A DNA stretch of 64,000 bases from Okapia johnstoni. Its lineage: Eukaryota > Chordata > Mammalia > Artiodactyla > Giraffidae. The translations under genes and the position numbers were made by a program. Positions 1 through 9,904 of the stretch are shown piece by piece. The DNA is taken from assembly GCA_024291935.2 (NCBI GenBank), contig CM044320.1, positions 49,728,001 to 49,792,000 of the forward strand. The letters are read 5' to 3'. Below the pieces are notes generated by a model. That model made no database searches, had not been told where the DNA came from, and worked only from the letters and a program-made list of their open reading frames with translations. Position 1 is the stretch's first letter. Each line of letters starts with the position of its first letter.

Positions 1-114
1 CTTAAACAAGAATTGGCTAAAGCTAAAACGGCTCTTGCAGAGGCTCACTTAGAAAAAGATGCTCTTCTCCATCAGTTGAATATCAGGAGTGGCAGCCAGA
101 AACTCAAGTTATAG
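1..114 (+). CDS. BLTP3B: C-terminal end of BLTP3B (UHRF1BP1L/SHIP164), partial
   Basis: Frame 1 is open from the first base and ends at TAG 112-114, giving 37 residues. It begins LKQELAKAKTALAEAHLEKD and is rich in K, E, A and L with heptad spacing, as in a coiled coil, followed by a short polar tail. BLTP3B is a bridge-like lipid transfer protein acting at endosomal and other organelle contacts, with a C-terminal coiled coil. The assignment rests on this coiled-coil character and on synteny: BLTP3B lies directly upstream of ANKS1B in the same orientation in mammals, and ANKS1B exon 1 lies 29.5 kb downstream here. The exon start lies outside the window, so no splice acceptor can be judged. 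The related UHRF1BP1 has a similar tail, but synteny argues against it. Confidence 0.78.
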   Translation, partial: LKQELAKAKTALAEAHLEKDALLHQLNIRSGSQKLKL

Positions 115-1240
115 CTTTGGAGTGTGGAGGTTATATTTATAATATGATGTTACAGATTAATGGGAAACTTTCCTTTTCATGAAAAGACAATAAAATGAAA
201 TAGAATGTGATGAAGTGGTGACTATTCCAAAAACAGTTTAGAAAATACTAGGTACGGGCATTACAATCTTTTGGTTGCTTTGTGTTTTAGGGTTTAACCC
301 TCTTTTAAACTGGTGTGATATAGGGGAAGTCAGTGCATACTGTAAGATAATTCTATGCCTCATGAATAGAAGATGTCATTTCCTAATTTTGATATTACAT
401 TATAGACATTTTTTAAAAAGAAAACTGAAAATCTATTGTGTTCTCACAGATTGCTGAATTTATTTATCACTGTTAATAATTTGCTATTATTTACAGAGAT
501 TCAGATGCTTTTAGGGCTAATGTAAAATAAAAGGAGGCTTACATTTTAAGTGTTACTAAAATTATGTACTTAAATCTACAACTATTACTGTTAAAAAAAA
601 GTCCAATCAAATTAATAAATTATCTAATTGCTGGGTTTGAAAATTCTGGAAAATCGTCACCCTACAGAACACAGGAGGTAACTTTAAAATGTGAAAAAGA
701 ATCATTTTAAGTGATGGGTAAGCTGTATAAGTTGAAGCTATAGTTTTCAACAAAGAAGGCACAAATGTTAAAATGAAAAGCACAAACTGTAAAAAGGAAA
801 GCATTAGAGTGTATGGCCACCTGATTTAAAAAGCATTACTTGTACATTCCTTTAAACATGTATTGTTAGAAGTCAAAGAGTAATTTAACTATCCTGCTAA
901 ATTTGGCAGCATTTGTAACTATAAGAATTTTAAATAGTACTATTCATATTATTTCTTTATCTTCATCTTTCCTCTATTTAAGGAGGGGAATGTTTTCAGA
1001 GAATTTTCTTTTCACATACATAAAATGATTTCATACCATTCCTACAGTATCTTAACAGGTGGTTGTTTGCACATGTTGAATTTATAATGCTAGTTTTGAT
1101 TAAAGTTCTATGTGACTTATATATTGAAATAAGAATAACTGGTAAATTTTGAATTCTATTTTCTAGGGATTGTTAAGGTTGAAACCGACATGAGAGAGAG
1201 TCTCAATCATGCATTATGAAATAAAAGTTTGAGTATTTAA
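115..1240 (+). other. BLTP3B: BLTP3B 3' UTR, end uncertain
   Basis: AT-rich sequence directly after the stop codon with no recognised repeat. AATAAA hexamers lie at 189-194, 526-531 and 1220-1225, and any could be the poly(A) signal. The one at 526 is followed by a GT-containing stretch. The true 3' end cannot be fixed from sequence, and further AATAAA copies near 2180 and 2480 could extend it. Short ORFs in this span look like chance. Confidence 0.45.
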
Positions 1241-2094
1241 GAAACAGGCTTTTAACAATTTAAAATATATTTCGATAGAATTAAACTAAGTGGGGTCTAT
1301 TTTAAAATGCACATTCTTAAACATAAATATATTCAAGATAGAACTGAAACAGCTGGACTGCTCTTTATTTAAGTTACTTGAAAATTTTCAAATTTTCAAC
1401 CACATTAAGGATACTTCATGGTGCTTTGCTTGTTTGGCATGACTTATATAGCCATCCCTATATCTAAATACTTGGAAGGAAATATGTTTCATTTTATGTT
1501 TTAGTGTTAGAGTGGTTTTAGATTTTATTGAAAATGGTACTGGCCTTTTTTTTTTTTTGCCTTTAATGTCCATTTTCATTAACATTATTTAAAAATGCAG
1601 GCCGTGTTTTGCGAGCTAAGGATACAGCAAAGAACAAGTTAAATTGTTATTATTTTACCTCAGAGTATTTTAGAAATCATGTTAAACCATCTTAATCTAA
1701 GACTATTGTATAGTTTTAGATTAAAAGCAAAGGTCTAGTTAAATATTTTGAATGTATAGCTTATATCCTTAGTAGAGTACTTTTGATCTATAGGTATATA
1801 TTCAACAAAAACAGTCTCTATTATAGAAAAGCAGGATTGATGGTACATGAACTTCTCTAGAACTTGCAGTGTTTTTCAGGTTTGACATATTTGCTCCATA
1901 TGAACTTTAAATTTATCATGTATTATAATTACTTACTGTTATAGATTCTGAATGTTTTTCTTATTTTCAATTTATTTGACCATCTCAAGAAAATCATATA
2001 AACAGTAGAGATAATAATTAATATGAAGCTGAACATTCTATATGCTTTGTTAGATTTTTAAAAATTTATAGTGATTACTATTTTTATAGAGATT
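1241..2094. other. No gene recognised; AT-rich
   Basis: Unique-looking AT-rich sequence with a short T run near 1547-1558. It may still belong to the BLTP3B 3' UTR. No repeat family or coding signal was recognised. Confidence 0.5.
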
Positions 2095-2255
2095 TAAAAT
2101 TCATAAATCACTTCCAAAAACATTGTATAATTCCCACAACAAGCCTGGGAGGTAGGTGTTATTTACATTTTAAAAGTTTAATAAAGACCTTATGGCTCAG
2201 AAAGAACAAATGACTTGACTGAAATCACAATTAATAACCTGCTCTTTTCACTGAA
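2095..2255 (+). repeat. MIR SINE
   Basis: Diverged MIR. The core with an acaacaagcctgggaggtagg-like segment (2136-2157) is followed by a 'ctcagaaagaacaaatgacttg' segment that matches the MIR pattern of gapped oligopurine and 'gacttgcccaaggtcac'. Edges are approximate. Confidence 0.65.
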
Positions 2256-2855
2256 ATCCCAGTTATATGTTTTTATTTTACCTTATTCCTTTTTTCACAT
2301 ATTTTTCCAGAGGTAGAGAAAGGAATCATTTATTGGTCTTTTATCTTTTTCTTTTAAGATGAATATAATGCTTTTAAAAGATGTGTGTGTATATAAAAAC
2401 AAACTACTTGAAAAATAAGGGGAGAATTTTAAGTTAGTCTCAATCTTTTTTGCTGTATGAGAAATATAAGAATCAACCTGTAATAAACTTACCAGAGTTT
2501 TTAAATGACCACAAATTAAAGTTGCCTGGTCTTTGCTAAATCCCTAGCAGAGATGTTAGTAATCAGGGGAAGAAAATTATATTAGTGTTTTTCTTTTAAA
2601 TTTCATATATGCGAAAAACATATTCTTAGTATTGTATTTTTATCTTTTCTCATTATAGAGTTCCAAAGATCACCATGTGACACTAGTTGTAATGAAACAT
2701 TATTATTTAAGCCATGTAAAAATAGCTTTATATGACTGCAGGCAAATATATGTGACAAAATTAATCAGAAACTTCTTTTGGGTTTTTATTGTAGTTATTT
2801 TTATTCAGTACTTGTCAATACAAGGGTTAAATATTTCTCTTTAAGTTTTTATTAA
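2256..2855. other. No gene recognised
   Basis: AT-rich sequence with no recognised element or conserved ORF. Confidence 0.4.
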
Positions 2856-2859
2856 CGTA

Positions 2860-3120
2860 TCCAATCTAAGATTCCACCATCTCAGTGGTTCCCAAGTTAG
2901 TAACCTAGAACTTCCTCTCTTTAACCACTGCCCCTCCCAATCAATTTATTACCACATCCTTTCATTTTGCCTTGTAAATTTTTCTACTTCTCTTCATTTA
3001 CCACCTTTCTGATCTAAGCTAACATTAGCACTTTTTGCCTGCAGTTACTTCTGTAGCCTCCTAATTGGTCTTCCTAAGCTACTCTGACCTTTCTGATTCA
3101 TTTTTATACTGCAGTCATGA
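2860..3120 (+). repeat. L2 LINE fragment, ORF2 C-terminal part
   Basis: Contains 'tgtagcctcctaattggtct' near 3051-3073, a hallmark of the region downstream of the reverse transcriptase in L2 (CR1 clade) copies, with pyrimidine-rich flanks typical of sense L2. It is followed by a CT/T low-complexity run (3121-3145). Confidence 0.6.
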
Positions 3121-3380
3121 TTCTCTCTCTCTCTTTTTTTTTTAAGTGCAGTTTTAATCAAGGTAACTCACCTAACCCTAGATGGAAACAAAAATATTTT
3201 ATGTTACCTATGAGATCAATTTTTAGGGCTGCTATTTATAATTCTGAACATTGAAAGAGTTAATAGCTCAAAAACATTAAAGCAGTGACTGGAACATCAC
3301 CTTAAAAGCATATAAGAGAGGTTAGTTATTACTACTTCTTAGTTTCATTGTGCTCCTTGTTTCACTTACTTTGTATTTGA
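3121..3380. other. CT/T low-complexity run, then unassigned sequence
   Basis: Starts with (TC)n followed by T10. The rest is AT-rich and separates two L2 pieces of the same orientation, so it may be an insertion into one L2 copy or a very diverged part of it. Confidence 0.4.
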
Positions 3381-3383
3381 CTC

Positions 3384-3785
3384 TTATTGCACTTTAAATA
3401 TCTGAAATTAGTGAGAATTAAAGTGCTTCTTCCACCAAAGGAACCTTTGTTCATGCTATTCTTTTGCTTGAAATACCTTCATCACTTAGTTAACTCCTAT
3501 TTGTCTTTCAGATCTCAGCTCATTCATCACTTCCTCAGGGAAGCATTCCCTAATTTTTTTCAGAGTAAGAAAAAAATTACATTATCACCGTGATCTCTAT
3601 TTAATGTTGAACACCTTTGTAATTTTATATATATTTGTTTGATTAATGTAGACCCTCTAGATTGTAAACTCCATGAGGACAGGAATTATGTTTTTGTGTC
3701 ATTGTTCAACTTGGTATTCTTTGTGCCTCATACAGTGCCTGGCACGTAGTAGGTTCTCAATAAATTTGTTGAAATAATAAAATAA
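3384..3785 (+). repeat. L2 LINE 3' end
   Basis: Diagnostic L2 3' terminus: 'tagattgtaaactccatgaggacagg' type sequence near 3658-3684, then 'cagtgcctggcacgtagtag' and 'ctcaataaatttgttga' up to about 3775. It probably belongs to the same copy as 2860-3120. Confidence 0.85.
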
Positions 3786-3790
3786 TGGAT

Positions 3791-6455
3791 GAGGTATCAA
3801 GGATGTTTTTCAGGTACTGAGTTCTTCCTCTCAGTTGGATTGAGGGGAGGTGGAACGTTAGGCATAAGAGTAGGAGGTGGTGGTTATTAAAAGTGGCAGA
3901 CTCCTTGTGTCCATAGAGAAAGAAAAAAGATGGAGAATGGAGAAATTTGTTCTGTTACGCTCTTCTGAGTTTTGAGTATCTGAAATTCTACTTAATTTAT
4001 CGCAAATCATCACAGAACTGAAAATTAGCACATCACTTCATACAACTGCCAGTGCCAGAATGTCATCTGGCTTTGACTGTAGCATATGGTGTTGTGGCTG
4101 TTGAGATCTGCCAGTCCTGTTAGCTAAACAGAATGGAAGTAAGGCCAAAAGAGTAGTGGCTGAAATAGTTTTCAGTTTTTAGAAATTGTTACCTAAGATC
4201 AGTTGTGCCTTATTTCTTAAGGTATGAACAGTCTTATTTGACCTTGCACCCAGGAATGCTGAAGAGAGTAAATTTTGAGCTGTATTTCAATTTCCTTTTA
4301 GGATAAAATGTGAAAAGTTGGAATCATACAGGGTATGTAGAAATACTAAAGCAGTAGTGTTTTCAAAACACCGATTTCATTAAATTATGATACTTGAGAT
4401 TTAAAAAAATTTTGCTGCTTTTTTGAGAAGTACAAAAATTAAGGTAACATGAAGCAAAAATGTATGTGTGGTGGTTTTTAGAAACCATTAGGTATTATCC
4501 AATGGATCATTGTACAGTGGAGGGAAATTCATGTTAATGTTACAGTATTAAAATTCGGCATAACTGTTGCCAACAGTCCTGTGTAGTTTTGGTAGGTCTG
4601 AGAATTTAAAACTCTTTTAGGAGAATAATTTTAAGAAATATTAATATGAAATCAACTAAATGTCTTTTTTTTCCATTTGTATAATATGACAGTTTTTTGG
4701 CCTTAGAAGAAAAAGTATCACTGAATCAGCAAGAGGAGTAATAGTTTTGAAAGATTTTGAAACCATTTGAATAAAAAGATGATACTAGATAACTCATACA
4801 TTAGATTTTATTTTCATTTTATTGAATGGTAAGTAAAATGTCTCATTCTTGACTTTGATTCTTCACTTTTATGTGAAGACATATTTGATGGTTTAGCTGA
4901 AGGAATATACTTGAACATTTTGGATTTAGGATTATACAGTGAGGTGATTAACCTTCTTGCAGCCACTTCGGAGAATTGTTTTATTGAGTAACAAAAAACT
5001 CAGATACTGAATCATAACTATCAAGACTAAGAATTTCAAAAATAAGAAGGCATATGACTAAAGAATAAGTAGAGATCAAAGTTACCCATGAAGGATATAG
5101 GTGAAATAAATGCATTAGGGGTCTGATCAAAGTCAAATTTCTTTTCACAATACTTAAAATAACTCCAATTAAAATATACATAGTATAATCAGGGCAGAAG
5201 TTTTTAAAAGTAACCATAGGGAGCAAATCCAGTGTAAGGAAATAATGTTGAACAGAATTCCAGTCACTAAGAGAGAAATCTGTGACAAATTCACTTGGTG
5301 TGTCATATGAACTGAAGTCTAAAGAACAAAATGGAAACGGACAGTCTTCAACTCAGTGTGCAAAGATTGGCACATACGTACAGAGGTTCAATTCTTCCAT
5401 AAATGATTTGCCCACAAAAGTATATCTGTAGGGATCTTAAGATTCCAACTGCTATGGAAAAGTGAGTCAGGACTTTAACAATAGCTTGCTGCCATTTTAT
5501 TGGCATAGCAATAATATTGTGGCATCTTAGCATTTTGTCTTAAATACAATATATTTGCTTCATAATTCTTAATAGTGTATGTAGTATTGTGATAATCTTT
5601 TGGTGCTTTCTTCACTCTGGTTTATTCTCACTTTCTCCATTCCTTGCTGTTGAACAAGAGGTTTTCTGTATGATGTATTAGAACTATGAAGGCAAGGCAA
5701 AAGAGTTCTGAAGAGGGAAACAGAATGAGCAAGCTAAGTAACTTTTTAGTTTCCTTTTTCTGTAAATTTATAGAACTTTAGGCATTGCCATATTCTCAGT
5801 ATAAAAACATGCCAACGCCAAGTATATCTTTTAAAAGTGGTAAATATTTACTGCATTAGCACAGATATTTAAGAGTAACTGTAATCATAAGTGTAAGCCT
5901 TTCCTATAATTTTAGTGGGAGTCCAGTTAATACTTCACAATTCTTACCTGCTTATCAAGTCCTCTACCCCACTTTTTGCCTTCAGAATTCAGTGTCTTCT
6001 TAATATATTTTGCTGAGTCAGCTTCCACTTGGATTTTGTTTTGATCCACTTTTTGTGCAGTTCCATTAATATGCCCAGAGGCGATTGTGTGAACATTTTA
6101 GAAATTGAGGCACAAATAATATAAAAATGTACACTGGTGACTTTATTTATTTTTAAAAGTAAAACTCCTTTTCAGAAATTCCTCATCAGATGTGCCCTCA
6201 TGTCTCTTACTGAAGTATAATCACATTCCTGCCAAAACCACCACTGGTTAAAATTAGGGCTCTGCCTGCAGGGAAGCAGTAAGATTTGAGTGGGGAACCA
6301 GCAGTTTGCTCAACTGAATACTTAATACCATGTGGTCTGACTGATGAGAACTGTAATGGGATTTATTAACCCAAAACATGTTTAAAACTATTACATGGCA
6401 GGCTTTGAGTCTGGTATTAAGATACCAGCTATCTGTCCTTGCCCACATGGGTTAA
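3791..6455. other. 2.7 kb intergenic DNA, nothing recognised
   Basis: AT-rich with scattered short chance ORFs on both strands. I recognise no repeat family, RNA or coding exon here. Very old repeats could be missed by eye. Confidence 0.4.
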
Positions 6456-6457
6456 AT

Positions 6458-6720
6458 CTCCCACACAGGAAGCTAGACAAGTAAATTTCAATTTTAATAT
6501 GATAAGTTAAATGCCACAATAGGTGGCATGTACATGTAACCTACTGTTGGGGAATCAAAGGCTTTGCAGAGGAAATGATATCTAAGCTAAAGTCTGGAAG
6601 ATGTGTTCATTAACCAGAATGATAAGGTTCTAGGCAGAGAACAGGTTGGAGAGAAGAGTATGTATTGGAGCATGGTTAATGCCAGAAGAACTGCGACTAC
6701 TGGTCCAGATACTGTTTCTT
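6458..6720 (-). repeat. L2 LINE fragment, antisense
   Basis: On the minus strand this resembles the L2 3' region. The + strand reads 'aagctagacaagtaaatttc', 'gataagttaaatgccacaatagg' and later 'ggcagagaacaggttgg'. These are diverged reverse complements of the segments just upstream of the L2 3' terminus. Confidence 0.5.
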
Positions 6721-6744
6721 TTAGGATAATCTAAGGGTATGTTT

Positions 6745-6969
6745 GGGGCTTCCCAGGTGGCTCAGTGGGTAAAGAATCCACCTGCAATGCAGGAGACACA
6801 GAAGACATGGGTTCAATACCTGGGTTGGGAAGATTACCTGGAGAAGGACATGGCAACCCACTCCAGTATTCTTGACTGGAGAATCCAATGGACAGAGGAG
6901 CCTGGCGGGCTACAGTCCATAGGGTCACAAAGAGTTGGACATGACTGAAGTGACTTAGCACAGCACAGG
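6745..6969 (+). mobile_element. Bov-tA SINE
   Basis: The tRNA-derived head 'ggcttcccaggtggctcagt' is followed by the BovB-related body 'ggagaaggacatggcaaccc' and the tail 'gttggacatgactgaagtga'. A short possible target duplication, 'gtatgt', lies at both flanks (near 6738 and 6971). The ORFs it creates on both strands are not genes. Confidence 0.93.
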
Positions 6970-7170
6970 AGTATGTCTACTTGGTTTTTAAGGACTTTTT
7001 CCTGTCCATACATAACATGTGCTGGTTTGTAACCATTAGGACTTTTTCGTTCATGTGTGTTATTGCTGAGTCAGGTTTCTCCTGTCCTTTATCTTTGTAA
7101 TTTATTTTTTTAAACCTCAGTGTACATTTTTCCATTTACCTCATTTCATTTAAGCCCTGTATTTACTAGT

Positions 7171-7378
7171 CCAGGAGTCAGCAGGTGGTTTTTTTTTTTT
7201 TTTTTTTCTGTAAAGGGCCAAATAGTATCTTGTGGACCATGTGGTATCTGTTACAGCTACTCAGTTTTGCCATCGCAGAGTGAAAACAGCTGCAGACAAT
7301 ATGAAAAGGAAAGGATATGGCGATGTTCCAGTAAAACTTTATGAAAATAGGCAGTTGGCCATAGCCTGCCAGCTCCCA
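7171..7378 (+). mobile_element. Non-autonomous hAT-type DNA transposon
   Basis: Begins 'ccaggagtcagcaggtgg', runs through an expanded T tract (7190-7207) into 'ctgtaaagggccaaatagta', and continues with 'gttccagtaaaactttatg'. It ends 'catagcctgccagctccc', which roughly mirrors the start as terminal inverted repeats. The T tract sits where the consensus has a short T run. Two more copies occur, at 25205-25722 (reversed) and 60050-61640. I do not commit to a specific MER name. Confidence 0.7.
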
Positions 7379-7514
7379 TCTAAACCTAGACTACCTGTGT
7401 TATTCTAGTCCCAGGTAACTTGCGCACAGCACCAGGAAAAAGAGTTCCATGTCTTCCCAGTCAGTCTTCCATCTAGAAGTGCTGACCTGAGAAAAAAGTG
7501 ACACAATGTGGATC

Positions 7515-7583
7515 TATAATTAAATGATTTTAGTATCACTTCTTGGCCTTTTAGCTAAGATCAAGTATAATTAAATGGTTTTA
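7515..7583 (+). pseudogene. Truncated U2 snRNA retropseudogene with target duplication
   Basis: Bases 7535-7565 match about the first 31 nt of U2 snRNA with a few transitions: 'atcacttcttggcctttta' followed by 'gctaagatcaag'. The piece is flanked by an 18-bp direct repeat with one mismatch (7515-7532 and 7566-7583, 'tataattaaatgRtttta'). It keeps the U2 5' end but lacks the 3' three quarters and has no poly(A). This fits the self-primed class of snRNA retropseudogenes. It cannot encode a working U2. Confidence 0.85.
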
Positions 7584-7836
7584 TTAACCATATGACTTGA
7601 TCAGAGTCAGCACATTTACTTCCAAATACCCAAGCTCACAGGTTGGTTCAACATTTGTATTTAACAATCCACTGCTTAGTTACCTTTCTTGATTGCACCC
7701 AAATTCCCCAACTGCCTTGAATGATCAGACCATCTGATCTTTTCATTATCAAATCATTGTATTAGAGTGGTTTGACAGCCTTGTTTTTTCTCTTTCTAAC
7801 CCTTTTTTGGTGATAGCCTATTAATACTATTTTTTT
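7584..7836. other. Unassigned sequence
   Basis: AT-rich, ending in a T12 run near 7830-7842 that may be the poly(A) tail of the antisense L1 that follows. Confidence 0.4.
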
Positions 7837-7837
7837 T

Positions 7838-8100
7838 TTTTTACCAAAGTATAATTGACTTACAATATTTTAGGTGTACAATATAATGATTAAATATTTT
7901 TATAGATTTTACTCCATTTAAAGTTACTACAAAATAATGGCCGTGCTGTACAATGTATCCTATAATATACCCCTGTCTTTTCCATACCCCGTTCCCTCTC
8001 CCAACTGATAACCACTAGTTTGTTCTCTGTATCTGTGAGTCTGTTTCTGTTTGTTATATAAAATATGTTCATTTGTTTTTATTTTTTAGATTCTGCATAT
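7838..8100 (-). repeat. L1 3' end, antisense
   Basis: After the T run comes 'aaagtataattgacttacaat', the reverse complement of an artiodactyl L1 3' terminus, then 'gtgctgtacaatgtatcc' and 'tgataaccactagtttgttc', all typical of L1 3' UTRs. The poly(T) on the left agrees with minus orientation. Confidence 0.65.
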
Positions 8101-8249
8101 TAGCAATAACAAAGTATTTAACTTTGTCTTACTTATTTTATCATATTTTATTAAGCACAATACTCTCTCAGTCCATCCAGGAATACTATTAAAGCTTCCT
8201 TTTATAGTATGCATGTTGTCTTCTCCATGATCAAAAATACATGAAAGGT

Positions 8250-8372
8250 GGGGCTTTTCTGGTGATTCAGTGGTTAAGACTCTGCATTTCACTGCAGGGG
8301 GCATGGGTTGGATCCCTGGTCAGGGACCTTAAAATCCTGTATACTGTGTAGCAAGGCAAAAAAAAAAAAAAG
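8250..8372 (+). mobile_element. CHR-type tRNA-derived SINE
   Basis: The head 'ggggcttttctggtgattca' with 'gtggttaagactctgcattt' and 'catgggttggatccctggtc' is a diverged tRNA-Glu-like A/B-box region. It ends in A14. An 8-bp target duplication 'tgaaaggt' lies at 8242-8249 and 8373-8380. No BovB-derived body is present, which separates it from Bov-tA. Confidence 0.8.
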
Positions 8373-8448
8373 TGAAAGGTATGTACTTTCCTCTTTATAG
8401 TGTGCTGATGTCATTTGTTATTAAGCTGACCTCCTATGTTTCACCCTC

Positions 8449-9028
8449 TGCATTAGTTTCCTACTGTTGCCGTAAGAAACTACAAGTTATTATCTCACAG
8501 TTCAGTAGGTACAGTATGGTTCAGTTGGGAACACATCTGAGAGTCACGAGACTCTGAAATCAAGGTGTTAGTCAGGTTGCATTCCTGTCTGGAGGCTCTG
8601 GGGTGAATCTGCTTTGAAGTCATTCAGTTGGCCAACATCAGTTCCTTGCGGTTTGGAGGACTGAGGTTGCATTTCTTTGCTGGTTGTCATTCCCAACTGG
8701 GAATTGTTCTTGGCATCCAAAGTTCATCCATATCCTTTAGCTTGAGACTTCCTTCCGCCATCTTCAAAGTGAGCAACAGTAGGTTGAGTCCTTTTCACGC
8801 TTCACATATCTCTGACTTTCCCATTCTGTCTAATCTCTTCTGTTTCTACCTAGAGAACATTCATAGCTTTTAAGGACTCCTATGATTAGATCTGAGCTAC
8901 TTGGGTAATCCAGAATAATCTCCATGTTTGAAAATCTAAATTATATTTACAAAGTTCCTTTAGCACGTAAAACAACAAAAAGTTCTAGGGAGGTGAATTG
9001 GGGGGGCATTATTCTACCTATCACAACC
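8449..9028 (-). mobile_element. Old ERVL-MaLR (MLT1-type) solo LTR, antisense
   Basis: Starts 'tgcattagtttcctactgttgcc' and ends 'ggggcattattctacctatcaca', the reversed ends of an MLT1-like LTR, with 'aatcaaggtgttagtcagg' and 'ctccatcttcaaag'-like internal segments. It is highly diverged, with no internal coding region beside it. The short ORFs inside are remnants or chance. Confidence 0.6.
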
Positions 9029-9049
9029 TCATTGTATTTTTTTTTAGCA

Positions 9050-9545
9050 TAATTGCTTGGATTGTCCACTTTAAAGTATCTTAATAATATCTTATGAGTA
9101 TACTAAGTATGTTTTCATCAATGTTACATCTCTTTATTTTATTTTGTAATTACACAAATTGCCTGGCATTTACATTTGTGTAATCATGGAATAGTTTTTC
9201 TTCTTAACATACTATGAACCATTTCCTCATGTCACTCTGAATGCTTTATAGATATAATTTTATTATTATATAAGACTTATTGAGTACATATACTAAATTT
9301 ATGTAACAATTGCTCTGTTATTAATCATTTGGGTCTTCCCCAGTGTTTCACTAATGTAAGTAACTCTAACGAACATTTTGTTCCAAAAGATTGCCTATAT
9401 GTTGAGATTATTTTCTTAGGATAGATTTCCAAAAGTGGAATAACTGCATCAAAGACCATGAATTTTCCAAGATAGAAACTACTTTCCAAAAGGCTTGAAC
9501 GAAGTTTGTATCCTCAGAAGCACTCTCACCAGCAGTGACTGTCAT
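9050..9545 (-). repeat. Old L1 fragment, antisense
   Basis: Reads as reversed old L1 sequence: 'ggatagatttccaaaagtggaat' near 9420-9442 and 'gcactctcaccagcagtgac' near 9520-9540 are characteristic of antisense L1M copies. Heavily diverged. Confidence 0.6.
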
Positions 9546-9559
9546 CATTAAAAACAAAG

Positions 9560-9900
9560 CATACAAAGTTTGTAATGAAAGAACATTAGACAGTAACTCG
9601 AAGTCATATGAAGGAATAAAAGTTTCGGTAAAAGTAAATTATATAGATGGTTATAAAAGCTAGTATTATTGTAACAATGGTGTGTGACTCCACTCTTTGT
9701 TTTATATAAGATTTAGGAGACTAATATGTTAAAAAAATTATTAGTCCAATAGCTAGTATTATTGTAACTTTGGTTTATAACTCCAGATTTTATTTTCTGT
9801 ATAGTTTGAGGACAATGCATTAAAAATTATTACTTTTTGTTTTTGGACACAGTGTATAATGGTAATTTTGTGTGACATTAGCAACTGAAAGGTATAGGAT
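9560..9900 (+). repeat. Old L1 3' end with internal 93-bp tandem duplication
   Basis: 'attattgtaacaatggtgtgtgactccac' near 9665-9690 is the L1 ORF2/3' UTR junction type seen in old L1ME copies. The segment starting 'gctagtattattgtaac' at 9659 recurs at 9752, so about 93 bp are duplicated in tandem and diverged since. Orientation is + , opposite to the neighbouring L1 piece. Confidence 0.55.
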
Positions 9901-9904
9901 CAAA

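Noticed and set aside
6745..6969. tRNA gene from the A/B-box-like heads of Bov-tA and CHR elements
   Set aside because: Heads are diverged and attached to SINE bodies with target duplications; none folds into a full cloverleaf with proper acceptor ends by eye.
7533..7565. Functional U2 snRNA gene
   Set aside because: Only the 5' 31 nt are present, with substitutions and no snRNA promoter or 3' box; flanking repeats mark it as retroposed.
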